Shown: positions 21,000 to 33,080, counted from the stretch's first letter. The stretch is 64,000 bases of DNA from Portulaca oleracea (GCA_029582165.1 CM055877.1:35533249-35597248), one strand, 5' to 3'. Made by a program: numbers and translations. Notes: a model not told the origin generated them from the sequence alone.

Positions 21000-22799
21000 T
21001 GTCGTAGGAGGTACTGTTAATGCAGTAAGAGCATCCATCATCTTTTGTCTATGTGCTTGCGAGGTGCAAATCAGCTGCCAGATGGTAACTTCAGCTCTGG
21101 TCCTCTTGAGTTGTGTAAGGAGAGGATCTTCAGGCAGGACATGATTGTCATCGGTAGCCATTGGCATGGGATTAGAAACATCCACTGGGGTGGTGGTGTT
21201 CCTGTTGTTATGGCGGCCTGATCGAGTGAGAAATGCTACATCATCTGATGTTGGCTCATCCGTCTCCATCCATTCTATCTTGGAGTATTCATGTTGCTCA
21301 TCGTCATCACTATCCCAAATACCATGAATAGATAAGTCTTCATGAAAGCCAAACACCTCGGGGACAGGTTGACCCGTTTCAACAATCAAAGCGGAAGGAT
21401 CAAAGCTACAAACTCCATGAAAGATAACGTTTGTATGCTCGGGCATCGGGTTGATTGGATTGTTAGGCTTCTGGGCAGCTTTTGGCATGGGTAGCGTCCC
21501 ATCCCTTATCATGTCTTCTATCTTGTTCTTGAGAGATCAGCATTTCTCGGTATCATGTCCTCGGTAACGATGATAGCGACAGAATTGATTAGCATCCCAA
21601 TTTTTCCCTTTTATCGCCGTCTCTTCTCTTGGCAAAGGTAGGACCAAAAAACCTTTCTTGACTAACCGGTTAAGAGCTTGTGAGTAATAGACATCCAGTG
21701 GTGTGTAAGTCTCATATTTTGGTATTGATAGGCCCCTTGCGCTGGATAGAGTTAGTTTCCATGACCTTAGGAGGGTGGCTAGGCGCACTAGTGGCCCTCC
21801 TGTTGGAACTAGACCCCTTCCATCCAGGCGAAGTAGTCTTATCATTGTGCGTCGCCTTTAGTTGAACACAGATGTCCTTCAAGTATTCAAAGTCTTTGAT
21901 GACGTGGTATCCCAAGTGCTTGGATAAGCTACCTTTTAGCCCTTGCTTGAAAGTAGACAGCTGTAGGCGGAGAGGAATTGTCTCATTGGTGTGAGATAAC
22001 TTGGTATGCCATCGCTCAAAGTAATCCAGGAAGGATTCGACATCTCGTTGCTTCATGGTGGTCAAGTCATCCACTGTAGCTTGCTTCCTCTGGATGCGAC
22101 TGTAGTGGTTAATGAAGGCTTTGAACAGTTCATTCCAATCGACCTTCGTTTGGGGTGGTAAAGCGTGATACCACACCTTGGGTTCGCCATCTAGAGTGGA
22201 TGGGAAGACAGTAGAGTATAAACCGACATCAATCCAGTTTAATGGTGCTAGCCTTATGAACTCTTCGATGTGATGAATTGGGTTCTCAGAGGGTTTGAAC
22301 CTGATGTTTGGTACTTCTACCTTATCAGCTACCTTCAGAATCGGCTGAACAAGCAATGGCACTTCCAGGTACTTTTCAGCAAAGGCCGGCACAATGCTCA
22401 TTGCTTTGGTAAGACTTTCTAATTTCTGTTCGAGGGCCTTAACAGCAGGGTCCTTTATGAATTTAGATGCCTCAGGGGTAGTGACCTTTGTCTTGGATAT
22501 CCCAATTCCTCCAGAATCTGAGGATGTCTTGATGATTTCAAGTTCAGACTCATATCTCTACATTTCTTCATCGTCTTCCTCAACATTCAACCCCAGTTTG
22601 GTATTGATCTTAGTGATGGCTTGCAGCATACCATCCATCACCTGTTGCTGTTCATTCAGTCTTTTGCCCATCTTCTGCTCCTGTTCTAAGGTATTGGCAA
22701 ATACCAGTCCTTATATTTTGGTGTAAAGGTCATCCAAATGTTTCGGATGTTGGCTTCGGTGCTCTGGACCGGGATTTCTTGGAATTGCTCTCCAGACAT
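20943..22799 (-). pseudogene. E2 gag (several frames)
   Basis: The gag start is MSGEQFQEIPVQ at 22799. After a stop near 22690 the frame shifts and the capsid-like region follows (22401-21712), with PLNWIDVGLYSTVFPSTLDGEPKVWYHAL and a DDLTTMKQRDVESFLDYFERW block. A second shift near 21720-21800 leads to PLDVYYSQALNRLVKKG and the zinc-knuckle variant CRYHRYRGHDTEKC (ending at 21537). The last part (21512-20943) is a proline- and acid-rich tail with LLTQLKRTRAEVTIWQL. Gag forms the particle that packages element RNA. At least two frameshifts and two stops break this copy. Confidence 0.85.
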
Positions 22800-24250
22800 G
22801 ATGCAGTCACTAGTTGCAGACGGATCATAGGAAGGGTTCGAAACCAAACGACCGGTTCGTGGATCTCGAATGCGGGTTCGGAGTCGATCACCAATGATGC
22901 CTGCATGGAAATTCAAAGTTAAGACACTCGATGACTTTCTCCGACACGTTCTACCCAATGCATGTATGACCTAGATGACCTATATGATCCTAACCAACTC
23001 AACACATATATGTTGACACAGAGGACTCACCCACTTTTTGGGAGTGCATGGCCTAACTCTATATGGACCTAAAAACAAAACACTATAAAGGGCCGAATAA
23101 AGTCAATATAGCGAGCGGGTCATAAGTTGACAGGCTTTAGTCAGTGTTTTCTCAATTCGGATAGGCCCAATCCACTGGCCGACCGTTTTAAGGAGAATCC
23201 GTAACTTGACCCAACAACTCAGACAACTCAAACCATATTGGCTATTATGCGGACTAGAACAAGGTTCAACAAGACCGACAACCCACTTTTTTTTTTGACC
23301 TTTTTCTTTTTTATACTCTTTCTTTTTTTTTTTTTAACTCGGGGAAAATGGATATTGTAAAGGACTGGATAAAGTCAACTATAAGCGAGTCATAATCAAT
23401 TTATGGGCTTAATTGACAAATCCAATATGGTTGGGCCTAACAACGGGCCGACCATAAGTGCGATGGATTTATTAATTAAATCGATAAATTAATTTACTCA
23501 AGCCTGGTGACTATTATACAGTCTAAGACGCTATCCATTAACTTTATTAGACTTTTAATTAATTTTTGGACCTTTGTTGAGAGAATTTCATAAAAGGGCC
23601 ATATAATATCATTAAAGGTGAGTCAATTTTTATTTATTAATTAAGATAATCAACTTTCAAACATAAATGGGCCCTTCCACTTGGGCTAACCAAAATGCCT
23701 TTGAGTTAATTATATTAATCAATAAATAATCATTTTCTCAACCTAACGAATTTTATATGGACTAGAACAAAACCTCAAAACTAGGGTCGACTCTTTACAA
23801 AAAGACAAGAAAAGGGGAGGGATACACATAGCACATAGCATACACATGAAGGGGTATCCTAAACCAAGGCTCTAAATTCATGGACTTTTATGGTTGGTAT
23901 ATAGCCTACCGCATGCCTTCGCCCCGGTTCTTCACACCATAAGGTAAGCAGTTGGGGTATTTCTCAAAGAACTTCAAGGAAGCTCTTGGAGTGTGACACC
24001 GGGAGAGGAGCGACCAAATGCTTAGAGATGTAGAGTTCATACCCATAGTAGTGGCCTCCCGCTCTCAAGGGAAATCCTAGGTAACTTACACCGTCGGCTT
24101 TGTGCTAACGTGTCAAAAGACCCGATTAGTGGCCCAATATGCAAGGGATGCCTAAAAGAATAATAAAAGCGCGAAATAAATTAACTTCTCCCTTTTACAC
24201 TTTTAAAATCAATTTGATTTTTTCAAGTTTTACCCTCTTTTTAAAGTTTA
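22800..24250 (-). other. E2 leader (5' untranslated region)
   Basis: About 1.45 kb without long ORFs between gag and the primer site. It is related to the leaders at 38940-40510 (E3), 45345-46300 (E5) and 56503-56846 (E6), sharing AGTGTTTCTCAATTCGGAT and CCGACCGTTTTAAGGAGAAT. A T-rich tract lies at 23288-23335. Confidence 0.75.
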
Positions 24251-24270
24251 AGTCCCCAGTGGAGTCGCCA
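24251..24270 (-). other. E2 primer-binding site (tRNA-Arg type)
   Basis: On the minus strand TGGCGACTCCACTGGGGACT stands three bases inside the 5' LTR end. This is the primer-site type known from Ogre and related Tat elements, complementary to a tRNA-Arg 3' end. The assignment to tRNA-Arg is from family knowledge, not from a tRNA in this window. Confidence 0.8.
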
Positions 24271-24273
24271 ATC

Positions 24274-25989
24274 TGTAGGACTCGGAGAAATTCCCCTTTT
24301 CGGGGAAAATGTTTTCTCGGCTGCTACATTTGTGATCGGGAGCTGACTAAGGTTTCTTAATACTAAAATAAGGATATTTTTAGTTTTTCGAAATTCATTT
24401 TCGGGGTGATGAAACTTTATTTATTTACAAACTCGTTTTTTATTATTTAAATTATTCGAAATTGCACAAAATAAGTTAATAATAATTCAATCCCAATCCA
24501 AAACATTCAATTCAGGCTCGGGAAGGAAGAAGTGGGCCACCAAAACCCATTAAAACCCGCCTGAGCTTTAATGGACTCTGGGCTGGTTCTTCTTCCTCCT
24601 CGGCCCAGAGAGGGATGGATTGAAATTGATAAAACCCACCTAGGTTTTATCAATTTCTAGTCCATTCCTCTCGGGCCTAGCTTTGAATTGGTGGTGGATG
24701 TGAATGAAATCATTTTTTAATTTATTTTTATGCAAAAAAAAACCGAACACTTTAAATAATTAAACGAATTTATAAAATGCAAAAAGAGTCGCCAGCCGAT
24801 TTAAGGAAATCGACAAACCATAAAATAAGAAAAAGAAAGACTCTGGTCTACAAACCCGATTTCTAGATTCGGGGGTAAGGTTACAAATTCGAGAGTTATA
24901 AGAACTCTGGAATCCGCCTGTTATAAAACAGACTCTACCAAAATCAACATTGAAAAGAAAGACAGCGGGGAGAAGTTTGATTAATTTCGCGGAATTATTA
25001 TTCGAAACATGCAATATAAAACAATGGGGTTTTTTATTTTACAAAATATGTACAAGCGCGGAATTAAATAAGGAATTACATGATTAATTACAACAAAGAA
25101 AAATGAGAAATCGAACCTTGCTTAAGATGGCGCGATGATGACTTTTGATCCCTTGAGTTGCCCCTTGATTTGAAGCTCGGATGAGATGATGTGAATGGTT
25201 TGAAAAAGTGGTATATGGATGGTTATATGGTGGTGATGAATATGATTTGAGAAAGGTATTATGGATGATGAAAAGAAGTATATTATGGATGTGGTGTAGG
25301 AAGGTGATTTTATGATGAAAGTGGATGATGGAAATAGAATGTAGAGATGATAAGAGAATAAAGTAATGATAGGAGATGATGAGAATTTGAGAGAATGGAA
25401 GTATAATATGGTGGAAGAAGAGAGTGTTAGATGATAGTAGTGATAGTGGTTGATAGTGAGAGTTGATGAAATGAAGGTGGAATGGAGGGGGTATTTATAG
25501 GTGAAGGAGTGTGAGTTTTGGAGGGAAATGGTGGGGGACAAACCCCACAAATCATGCCATCAGAGACCAAAACCTAGGCGGGTTTTGGGTGGTCAAGGGG
25601 AGGTCAACCACGTGGGGCAAAGATCAAGGGATCAAATACATGCATGCAGATTTTGGCGCCAACTGCTTCAAAACCTAGGCGGACTTTGATATTATTAGCG
25701 CACGGATCAATGACGTGGAGCCAAACGAAGTCGCTCTGCTCCTCTCCTCAAAGCCTAGGCGGGTTTCGAGACTCCTGGGCCGGGGCATACTTCTGGGCCA
25801 GCTTCTGCATGGGCCCGCAAATAAAAGTTAAAACCCCAGTGGGTTTTAACAATTATTTGCGGCCTGTTTTATTTCTCTTGGGCTCGGTTTATTGATCTTT
25901 TGGGCCCAATGACCCATTTCACTTGGCCCATCTGTCTTGTATATTTTTGATGAGTCGGGATTATGCCGGTACAAATTCCGGTGTCTACA
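24274..25989 (-). repeat. E2 5' LTR
   Basis: Same length and sequence as the LTR at 8962, with scattered substitutions. The likely promoter of the element is the TATAAATA on the minus strand at 25492-25499. Palindromes of the CCTAGGCGGG type lie at 24548-24573, 24623-24656, 25567-25585 and 25667-25688. It is followed on the right by the TSD copy ATACT and by the LINE coding sequence. Confidence 0.92.
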
Positions 25990-26551
25990 ATACTAAACAT
26001 ATTAAAAAGAAAGTTTGGAGGGATACCAAGCCAAAAGGGGATTTTTGTTGGTATTGTAAGAGATTATGCAAGATCAAGGATGAGATTGCTAGCAAATATG
26101 CAGATATTTTTGTCCAGAATCAGTTCTCTGTGTCGGGTATTTACAGGAGGTTGATTAATAATACCCAGAAAGTCCCTTGGACAAAGACAATCTGGTGTGC
26201 TGCTGCACAACCCAAACATTCATTCATTTCGTGGCTTGGGATGCACAATAGATTACCTGTGGCTGATAGATTGGCTGAGCATGGTTGTGTAATTGATAGG
26301 GAATGTAAGCTTTGTAATGGACATGCCGAGACAATTGATCACATCTTATTTTCATGTGATTTCACTACTGAGGTTAGGAGGAATATTGCACAGTGGTTGG
26401 GAATTTAATCCTCGTTTAATTCTCGGCAACATTGGGTGCACAAACGGGGGCATAACAGGAAGTGTAAAGTGATCAACATTATTGCACCAGCTAGCGTTTC
26501 TAATATCATTGCATAGTATGGGATGTTTGAAATGATAAGAGATTCAATGGA
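25990..26551 (+). pseudogene. LINE zinc-binding (zf-RVT) domain
   Basis: Continues the LINE ORF on the other side of E2. It contains WTKTIWCAAAQPKHSFISWLGMHNRLPV, then CKLCNGHAETIDHILFSCDF, the reverse-transcriptase zinc-binding domain of plant L1-type elements. A stop follows at about 26408, after which recognisable coding (HWVHKRG..RKCKVIN..RDSMD) runs on in the same frame to the CACTA insertion at 26552. Confidence 0.88.
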
Positions 26552-26597
26552 CACTACTAATAAAAGGATCTCCTTCCACGCTTAAAATAGCTTCTAG

Positions 26598-27376
26598 CAG
26601 GGGCGGATACATAGCCTAAGGAAGGGTGTCCATGGACACCCCTAGCCGAAGAAAAATTTGTGATTCTCTAATATAATTCGGAAGAATGTTTCTTAATTGG
26701 AGCAAGTGGACACCGTAAAAAAAGTCCCAAAAAATATAATAGGGGTGTCCAATTTAGTAGCAATCCAAAAACCCTAAAATAGTACTCCCTCCGTCCCAAA
26801 TAAATTGTCTAAGTTTGACTAGTTAGGTCAAAATTTTAAATTTTGACCGTTAATTTATCAAATTGTATGTTGAGTTATTATAAAAGACTACCACAGTACC
26901 ACTATTAAATTTGTGATGAAAAATATTTTTATACCTGAATACAATATTATTAGTCATGCTAAGATAAAATGTGAAAAATTAGCGGTCAAAATGTTGCATC
27001 GAAAACCGTTAGTAAGCTGAACAAATTAATTAGGACGGAGAGGTACCAATTTTTTTTTTAATAAACAAAAAGTGTAAGTCAATGAATTGGGTATCAGTAT
27101 AAGTTTAAGATATAATTATCTAGTTGTGAAATTTCAATTTATTTGGTGTACATATTTATATGATAATGTGAATTTTGTTAAGTTTGTGAATATGTCATTT
27201 AATATTTACTTTTATTTTTATTATTTTTATTTAAATTTTGTTATTTTCTTTTGAGGGATCGGTAAATTAATGAATTAGGTAATGGGGTATCAGTAAGTCA
27301 ATGAATTGGATAATCGAGTATCAATAATGACAAATATATTGGACACCCCTAAATTTAGTGTCGAGATCCGCCACTG
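26598..27376. mobile_element. Non-autonomous hAT element inside the CACTA element
   Basis: Ends CAGGGGCGGAT and ATCCGCCACTG, flanked by GCTTCTAG on both sides (26590-26597, 27377-27384). The subterminal GGTGTCCATGGACACCCC and TTGGACACCCCTAAATTTAG segments are typical of a widespread plant hAT family. No transposase. Holds a Stowaway MITE. Confidence 0.9.
26785..27043. mobile_element. Stowaway-type MITE inside the hAT element
   Basis: Starts CTCCCTCCGTCCCAAATAAATTG and ends AGGACGGAGAGG, with TA on both sides, as for the Tc1/mariner Stowaway family. The right end is slightly degenerate. About 259 bp, AT-rich, no coding capacity. It is the innermost layer of the nest. Confidence 0.85.
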
Positions 27377-28172
27377 GCTTCTAGCCACGCTTATAAGCGA
27401 GGTCGAGAACCCTTGCCATAGATAGATAAGCGTAAAAAGGGAATGTGTGAGAAAATTTTTTCCACACTTAATAAGCGTATCAAGAAGAAATTCGTCACGC
27501 ATAGTAAGCATGCACGGACGAGGAGCTCTCCACCTACTACAATTTTTTTCTTTTGAATGTAGATTCGAACCCTCGACCTCAATACATAAAAATAATTGAC
27601 TAACTAAACGCTTACCACTTGAGTATTAAAGATGATTTAAATATAATAATTAATTTAATACTATATATACACGAATACCACTTGATTTTTTTATCTTCTC
27701 TTTTAACTTTAACTAATGGACGGATATATTAAAAAATTATAATTATAATTTTTTAAATATTCTTGAAATTAATCTAATACTATATGTACACAAATACCAC
27801 TTGGCTTCTTCTTTTTTATCTTCTATTTCATCTTTAACTAATTGACAAATATATTTAAAAAATTATAATTATAATTTTATAAATATTTTTAGAAAAAGAC
27901 ATTTGAAAATTTTATAATTAAAAAATTAATAGTAGTCTACCACTCTTATTATGCGTTGAAATAAGGGTTTCATTTAGAATCAACAATCACCTCACTTAAT
28001 AAGTGTGACAAGACTCTTATAACATGTCGCCACGCTTATAAGTGTGCTTAATGTCTTACCACTCTTAGTTTGCGTGGAAGGATGAAGGAGTATAAGATTA
28101 CTCGTTTTTTTTACCCTCATTAAAATATGCGTGGTTATACAAGCGTGGAAGAAAGCCCTTTTTCTTGTAGTG

Positions 28173-28412
28173 GGAGTTCAACACAATGTGTAGTGTACTG
28201 TGAAGAAAATCAGAAATCATTTGATGTATAGATTGATATATGTTGCTAAGAATTCCGAAAAGTATGAAAGTTGTATAGATTTCATTTTAGCTTAATTGTT
28301 TCTTGAAGTTGTATAGGTGGCTTTGGTTGTAATTGGGTGTTGGTTTCCCCTCTTTCTTGGGGATCCTATTAATGAAGTGGTGTTTGCTTTTGTGCAAAAA
28401 AAAAAAAAAAAA
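28173..28412 (+). pseudogene. LINE C-terminal tail, 3' UTR and poly-A
   Basis: After the CACTA element the LINE tail resumes (RFNG joined to VQHNV..TVKKIRNHLMYRLIYVAKNSEKYESCIDFIL in reading). A GT-rich 3' UTR and the poly-A run at 28396-28412 follow. The right half of the E1 LTR starts directly after the poly-A. Confidence 0.85.
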
Positions 28413-29066
28413 GGACGAGCAAACCTTGCTTGCTTGCAAGTATGGAGGAAGCAAAGGTCGGTCCCTTTGTGACGATGACTTCAATATGGTGCCAACTTAG
28501 AATTTTATGGAGATGGAACGAAGGCTGTTTGAGGGTGGTGAAAGTTGAAGTCTATGGAGGATATGGATGAAGAGATGATGATAGTGGAAGATAGGAGTTT
28601 GATGAGAGAATTTGAGAGATTAGATGGTAGTAGTTGATGAGAATTATTGGTTCGTATGAGTGAAGGGATGAAGGGGTATTTATAGGTGAGGTGAAGGAAA
28701 TTAGGATGGAAGGAGGGGGAGGCCTGATCCAAGGATCATGCCCCTAATGGCATGATCATAGGCCTAACGGCCTATGGTGTGCGAATACACGGATCAAAAT
28801 TCAAAAGTCAATCAGATTGGCTGTGATCATGGGATGACGGAGGTAAAAGTTGGCGTGAAAATCAAATGAAGATGGCATAGGCCTAGCGGCTTATGGCGTG
28901 CAAATACACAGATCAGTGACGTGACACAAATTAGCGGGATGGAGTTTTAACATCGTAGGCCCTGTGGCCTATGCTTGTCAGTTTAGGCTGGGTTCGCCTT
29001 TCGGTGGATTGTTTTAGGTCGGATTCCTTTGAGCGGAATCTTTCGGTGCGAAATGCGGTGTCTACA
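28413..29066 (-). mobile_element. E1 3' LTR, right half
   Basis: Resumes with GCAAACCTTGC and the purine-rich GATGATAG tract, then TATTTATAGG (minus-strand TATA box at 28678-28685). It ends GCGGTGTCTACA at 29066. Palindromes of the CATAGGCC..GGCCTATG type lie at 28747-28770, 28875-28897 and 28955-28975. Together with 7450-8229 it makes one LTR of about 1.43 kb. Confidence 0.82.
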
Positions 29067-29568
29067 GAGAGCCCCCACTTTGATAAAATCTGAATAGGAC
29101 AAAGGTTAAAGTAGCCGGAGGTGTGGACTGCTTGGGGTATTTTACAACATGTGACTTAACATACAAACAACCCCCAACACCATGACTAAAATGATGATTC
29201 GCTAAGTGTTAGAGCAACTCGACATGCAATTTAAGGACAGGAAGGATATGTGAAGTTTATGATGAGGCCTGATGATGAAGGCCTTGTCCTAGATGACTTG
29301 TTTTGTCCTCTTACTTCCTCGGATCATTGTGGAGATAAGTAAAGTCCCATTGCAGGTTATATGAGGGCTAGGGGAGCCCTCAGTTTAAATGAACTCTTAA
29401 CATCTGTTGAGTCGGATGTAATTAGACATCAATGTGGTCAATTTCTTGTTCTTGAGTGTAGTCGGATGTAATTAGACATCAATGTAATTAGACATCAATG
29501 GGCCTCACTTAGATGTGCTGAGAACGAGCATCAAAATATTGAATCTCGCACTTGCACTACTAATTGAG
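29067..29568 (-). other. E1 internal 3' region
   Basis: Starts with the polypurine tract (minus-strand AAAGTGGGGGCTCTC) and continues into sequence matched by 37600-38110 in E3. A plus-strand (antisense) coding remnant lies at 29330-29461. The rest of the E1 interior is not found; E5 is inserted at 29569. Confidence 0.65.
29330..29461 (+). pseudogene. Antisense coding remnant, conserved between E1 and E3
   Basis: Reads SPIAGYMRARGALSLNELL followed by a similar stretch ending GQFLVLE. The E3 segment at 37856-37980 reads SPVAGFMRACGAPSLNELL and GRFLVLDG. Differences are mostly conservative, which suggests both were once constrained coding sequence on the strand opposite to gag-pol. I do not recognise the family. 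Confidence 0.5.
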
Positions 29569-29736
29569 TGTAGCCATCAGGTTTTGATACGTAAGTATAT
29601 AGCATATCTATATGAGTACGAAGCAGAAATAAAGAAGAAGAAGCCGGTAAATAAAGCTTAAATACATGCACGTTACATGTATGAATTTGCCTTGAAACAC
29701 ATGTATGATCACATGTGAAACTATCAAATTGCATGA
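29569..29736 (+). mobile_element. E5 5' LTR, left fragment
   Basis: Starts TGTAGCCATCAGG. The sequence matches in reverse complement the ends of LTRs at 36600-36680 and 50700-50877 (AAGTATATAGCATATCTATAT block). It breaks at the E3 insertion and resumes at 42117. CATGA at 29732-29736 and 42112-42116 is the E3 target duplication. Confidence 0.8.
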
Positions 29737-31344
29737 TGTAGGACCCCGAAAAATCCCCTCGACCAGGGAATAGTTTCGAACGTGCTACTTAGATTGTGAT
29801 TAGGAGCCGACTAAGGTTGCTTAATCCTTAAATAAGGATATTTTTATTTTATAAATATATTTTCGAGAAGGGGGCTATTATTCGTTAACGGGCCCATTTT
29901 TATTATTAACATACCTGAAGTTACACAAAAATATATTATTAATGACTTAATACTGACCCATTTCCAAATCTGGGCTGGAGAAAAAGCACATGGGCTGTCA
30001 GAGAGTGTCATAGGCCGCATGGCTTATTACAGCACCATGGTTGGGCCGGTGCCTCCTCGGCCCAGAGAAAAATGGATAGAAATTATCATAGTCCACATGG
30101 CTTATATGGTGATTTCTACGCCCTATTCTCTTGGACTAGCCTCGGATTTGTGCAATGGAAGTGCTAAATCATTTATAAGTATTTTTATGTAATAACGTGT
30201 ATTTTTAATAATTAAAAAGGTTATAAAGGAGAGTCGCCAACCGATTAAAGGAAATCGACAAACCGAAAAGAAATAAAAAAAGACTCCGGTTTACGAACCC
30301 GAATTCCGAATCCGGGGGCAAGGTTACGCATTCGAGAATTAAAGAATTTTTGAATCCGCCTGTTTGAAAACATACTATACTAGAATCGAACTTGAAATAA
30401 AAGGAGGGGGGAGAAGTTTAATTAATTTCACAAAATTATATTCCGAACATGCAAATATTAAAATATGAAGTTTTTACAAAATAATGTACATACAAGACAA
30501 CTTGAGGAACGAAATTACATAATTGGAATACAAAAGGATGCACAAACCTCACTTTGAGCCTTGGCGGGGTGGAAGGAAGATCGAGCTCCTTGAATGCTTG
30601 GACTTGGTGTTGGTTTAGAACTTGGATGAATAGATGAGTATTTGAAAGTGGCTAGAAATGGGGTGTATGGATGATAGGATGGTGATGAGTAAATTACATT
30701 TACCCTACTTGACATTTGTGGTAATAATTTTTGCACACCCGACATTTGTGAAATAATTTTCACCTTAATTGACATTAAGTGTTCATAAATTTAAACCTCC
30801 TAAGATATTTTATAATTGATTTTTGTTGGATTTTTCAGCGTAACATTAAAAAGATAAATACGAATTGATTTTTTTACCCTTGATATTAATTCATATGACT
30901 TTCAATTAAATATGAATTGACATTTTTACCCTTAATATTAATTCGTATGACATTAACAGGAGAGTGTTGGAGAAGAGAAGTGTGAGAGGAATCGACTGTT
31001 GGTGTTTCTATTTGAAGTTTTGACACACCTTTTTCCATACAAAACAATGAATGAGTCATTTAAGTCATTTCCTTCTCAATATTATGGGCAACATGGTACA
31101 TTCACATAGTCATATAGGGGCATTATTATATTTTTTCATTTCCGATGAGAAATAACCAGATTTTGCCACTAAAAATCACTTTCACTTAATGTTAGGTAAG
31201 GTGAAAATTATTTCACAAATGTCGGGTGTGCAAAAATTATTACCACAAATGTCAAGTAGGGTAAATGTAATTTACTCGAATGGTGATAGTGATGATGATT
31301 GTGGGAGAGAATAGATAATACTCATAATAGAGAGTGGATGATAG
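29737..31344 (-). repeat. E3 3' LTR (interrupted and incomplete)
   Basis: Matches the first kilobase of 40533-42111. Site-specific palindromes at 30008-30029 and 30085-30108 (CATAGGCC type) are more decayed than in the right copy. Split at 30687 by a MITE and ended at 31344 by E4. Confidence 0.82.
30687..31277. mobile_element. MITE with about 100-bp terminal inverted repeats, probably MULE type
   Basis: The left end GAGTAAATTACATTTACCC and the right end are inverted copies over about 100 bp (ACTTGACATTTGTGGTAATAATTTTTGCACACC block). The flanks GGATGGTGAT (30677-30686) and GAATGGTGAT (31278-31287) are a 9-10 bp target duplication with one change. No coding capacity. Confidence 0.8.
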
Positions 31345-33080
31345 TGTAGGACCCGGAAAATCGCCCCCCGTTTAGGGGTGTCGATCTTCAGATGCGCAAC
31401 TTAATGATCGAGAGCCGACTAAGGTTGCTTAATCTTTAAATAATGATATTTTTATTTTTCGAAATTCATTTTCGGGGTGATGAAACTTTATTTATTTATA
31501 AATCCGTTTTTATTATTTAACCATTCGAAATTACACCGAAATACTTTTAAAATAATTCAATATTGGCCCAAATACCAGATCCAGGCCCAACAAAAGGCAA
31601 CAAAGTCGCCATAGATTAAAACTCGCTGGTTTTAAATCCATGGCTGGATCATTTTTCCTGGGCGAGAAGATGGTGAATCGATAAAACCCGCGTGGGTTTT
31701 ATCAATTTCTGACCCATTTTCTCTCGGTTTTAGCCTTGGATTAGTGTATGGAAAATACTAAACCATTTTTAAATATTTTGGTGTAAATCCGTATGTTTAA
31801 AATAAGTAAACGGGTTATAAAAGAATTAAGAGTCGCCACCCGATTTTAGGAAACCGACAAACCGTTAAAAAAAAAACTCCGGTCTACGACACCCGATTCT
31901 AAGTTGGGGGGTAAGGTTACGAATTCGAGAATTATAAGAAATATCGGATTCGCCTATTAGAAAACAGACTCTACTAAAATCGACATTAAAATGAAAAAGA
32001 GCGGGGAGAAGTTTAATTAATTTCACGAAATTATATTCTCATCATGCAATATAAAATGAGGTTTTTGATTTACAAAATATGTACAAATAACGAAATTAAA
32101 GTATGAATTACATGATTTAAACAATGACAATAAGAAAACAAAGAATCGAACCTCTTTTGATTTAGGAGTCCGAATGCGCTGGTTGAAATCCTTGACTTTG
32201 CCTTGACTTGAGGATTGGAAGGGGAATGTGAGGATGAATGGGGGACAATATGGGAGAGGTAAGTTTATGAAAGTATTAGGAATAGAATTTTGAGAGAATT
32301 TTGGTATGAAATTTGAGTAGAGTAAGGATATGTGGTGAGAATTGAAGTATAATGAGGGTGGTTTATGAGAGTAGTTGATGATATGAGGGTGGAATGAAGG
32401 GGTATTTATAGGTGAATGAGGTGAGGTTTTAGGAGGAAAAATGAGGGAACATACCCCTAAGATCAAGCCCCTATCCCCATGCAATTAGGTAACCCGCGCG
32501 GGTTATGAAAAGTCAAGGCAAAGTCAATCCCACGTGAGCTAAAATCAAGAGGTCTGCATGGGATTTTTGGCGCCAGCTTTGAAAGAGAAAACCCGCGTGA
32601 GTTTTCTATCTTTCACGCGGATCGCTGACGTGGACTGGTCAAAATGACACGTCTTGGTCAAGAGAAAGCCCGCGGGGGTTTTGTAGCTTTTGGGCCGGCT
32701 CCACTTCTGGGCTGCCTTTGTTCTGGGCCTGAGAATTATTAAAACCCGCGTGGGTTTTGAAATTGCTAAGTGCAACTTCGAACGACCATAACTCTTTCAT
32801 CCGAACTCCGATTGAGGCAATTCAAAAGGCGTTGGAAAGCTTATGATGCGTATTTTACTCTCATCAAAATAAATAGGGCCAACAAGACTTGTGGAAAAAA
32901 TGGGATTTGAAATGGTGGGCATATGTATGTGGAAAAGGGTGGAAAATGAAGGCTTTTTGTGATGGGTGGGCCCGGTAGCTTTTTATTGAGGAAGGCCCAT
33001 TGAATTTTCTTTCATGCTAGCCTCTTTTCTTGTTATGCTTGATTTGTACACTTGTCCCGGTACAAAATTTGGTGTCTACA
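31345..33080 (-). repeat. E4 left LTR
   Basis: Full LTR of about 1.74 kb with minus-strand TATA box at 32403-32410. Its palindromes use the core CCCGCGTGGG: 31680-31703, 32489-32502, 32587-32606 and 32740-32759; 31614-31638 is a variant. It is followed by a polypurine tract (minus-strand AAAGTGGGGTCTCTC). Confidence 0.85.

Larger units (their letters stand above)
8962..25989 (-). mobile_element. E2: complete Tat/Ogre-type Ty3/gypsy LTR retrotransposon, 17.0 kb
   Basis: Two LTRs of about 1.72 kb (8962-10678 and 24274-25989) are flanked by the perfect 5-bp target duplication ATACT (8957-8961 and 25990-25994). On the minus strand the order is 5' LTR, tRNA-Arg-type primer site, leader, gag, pol (RT, degenerate RNase H, RVT_3-type RNase H, integrase), then antisense genes, tandem repeats, polypurine tract and 3' LTR. 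This layout is that of the Tat lineage. It is inserted in the LINE. All ORFs carry stops or shifts and no protease is present, so the copy is not autonomous. Nested inside it are a hAT MITE and a Cassandra array. Confidence 0.93.
26552..28172. mobile_element. Non-autonomous CACTA element with 3-bp TSD
   Basis: Left end CACTACTAATAAAAGG, right end reads back as CACTACAAGAAAAAGG; GGA flanks both (26549-26551 and 28173-28175). Subterminal motifs of the CCACGCTTATAAGCG kind recur near both ends, typical of CACTA elements. Without the nested hAT it is about 0.83 kb and encodes nothing recognisable. Removing it rejoins the LINE C-terminus. Confidence 0.88.
8230..28412 (+). mobile_element. 5'-truncated L1-type LINE, interrupted by E2 and a CACTA element
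   Basis: Three separated pieces read as one LINE: 8230-8961 (end of reverse transcriptase), 25995-26551 (zinc-binding domain) and 28173-28395 (C-terminal tail and 3' UTR). It ends in a poly-A run at 28396-28412. The 5' end starts inside the RT domain, the usual LINE truncation. The whole unit sits inside the E1 LTR, whose two halves flank it. The reading resumes across both insertions, which also fixes the ends of E2 and the CACTA element. Confidence 0.88.
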
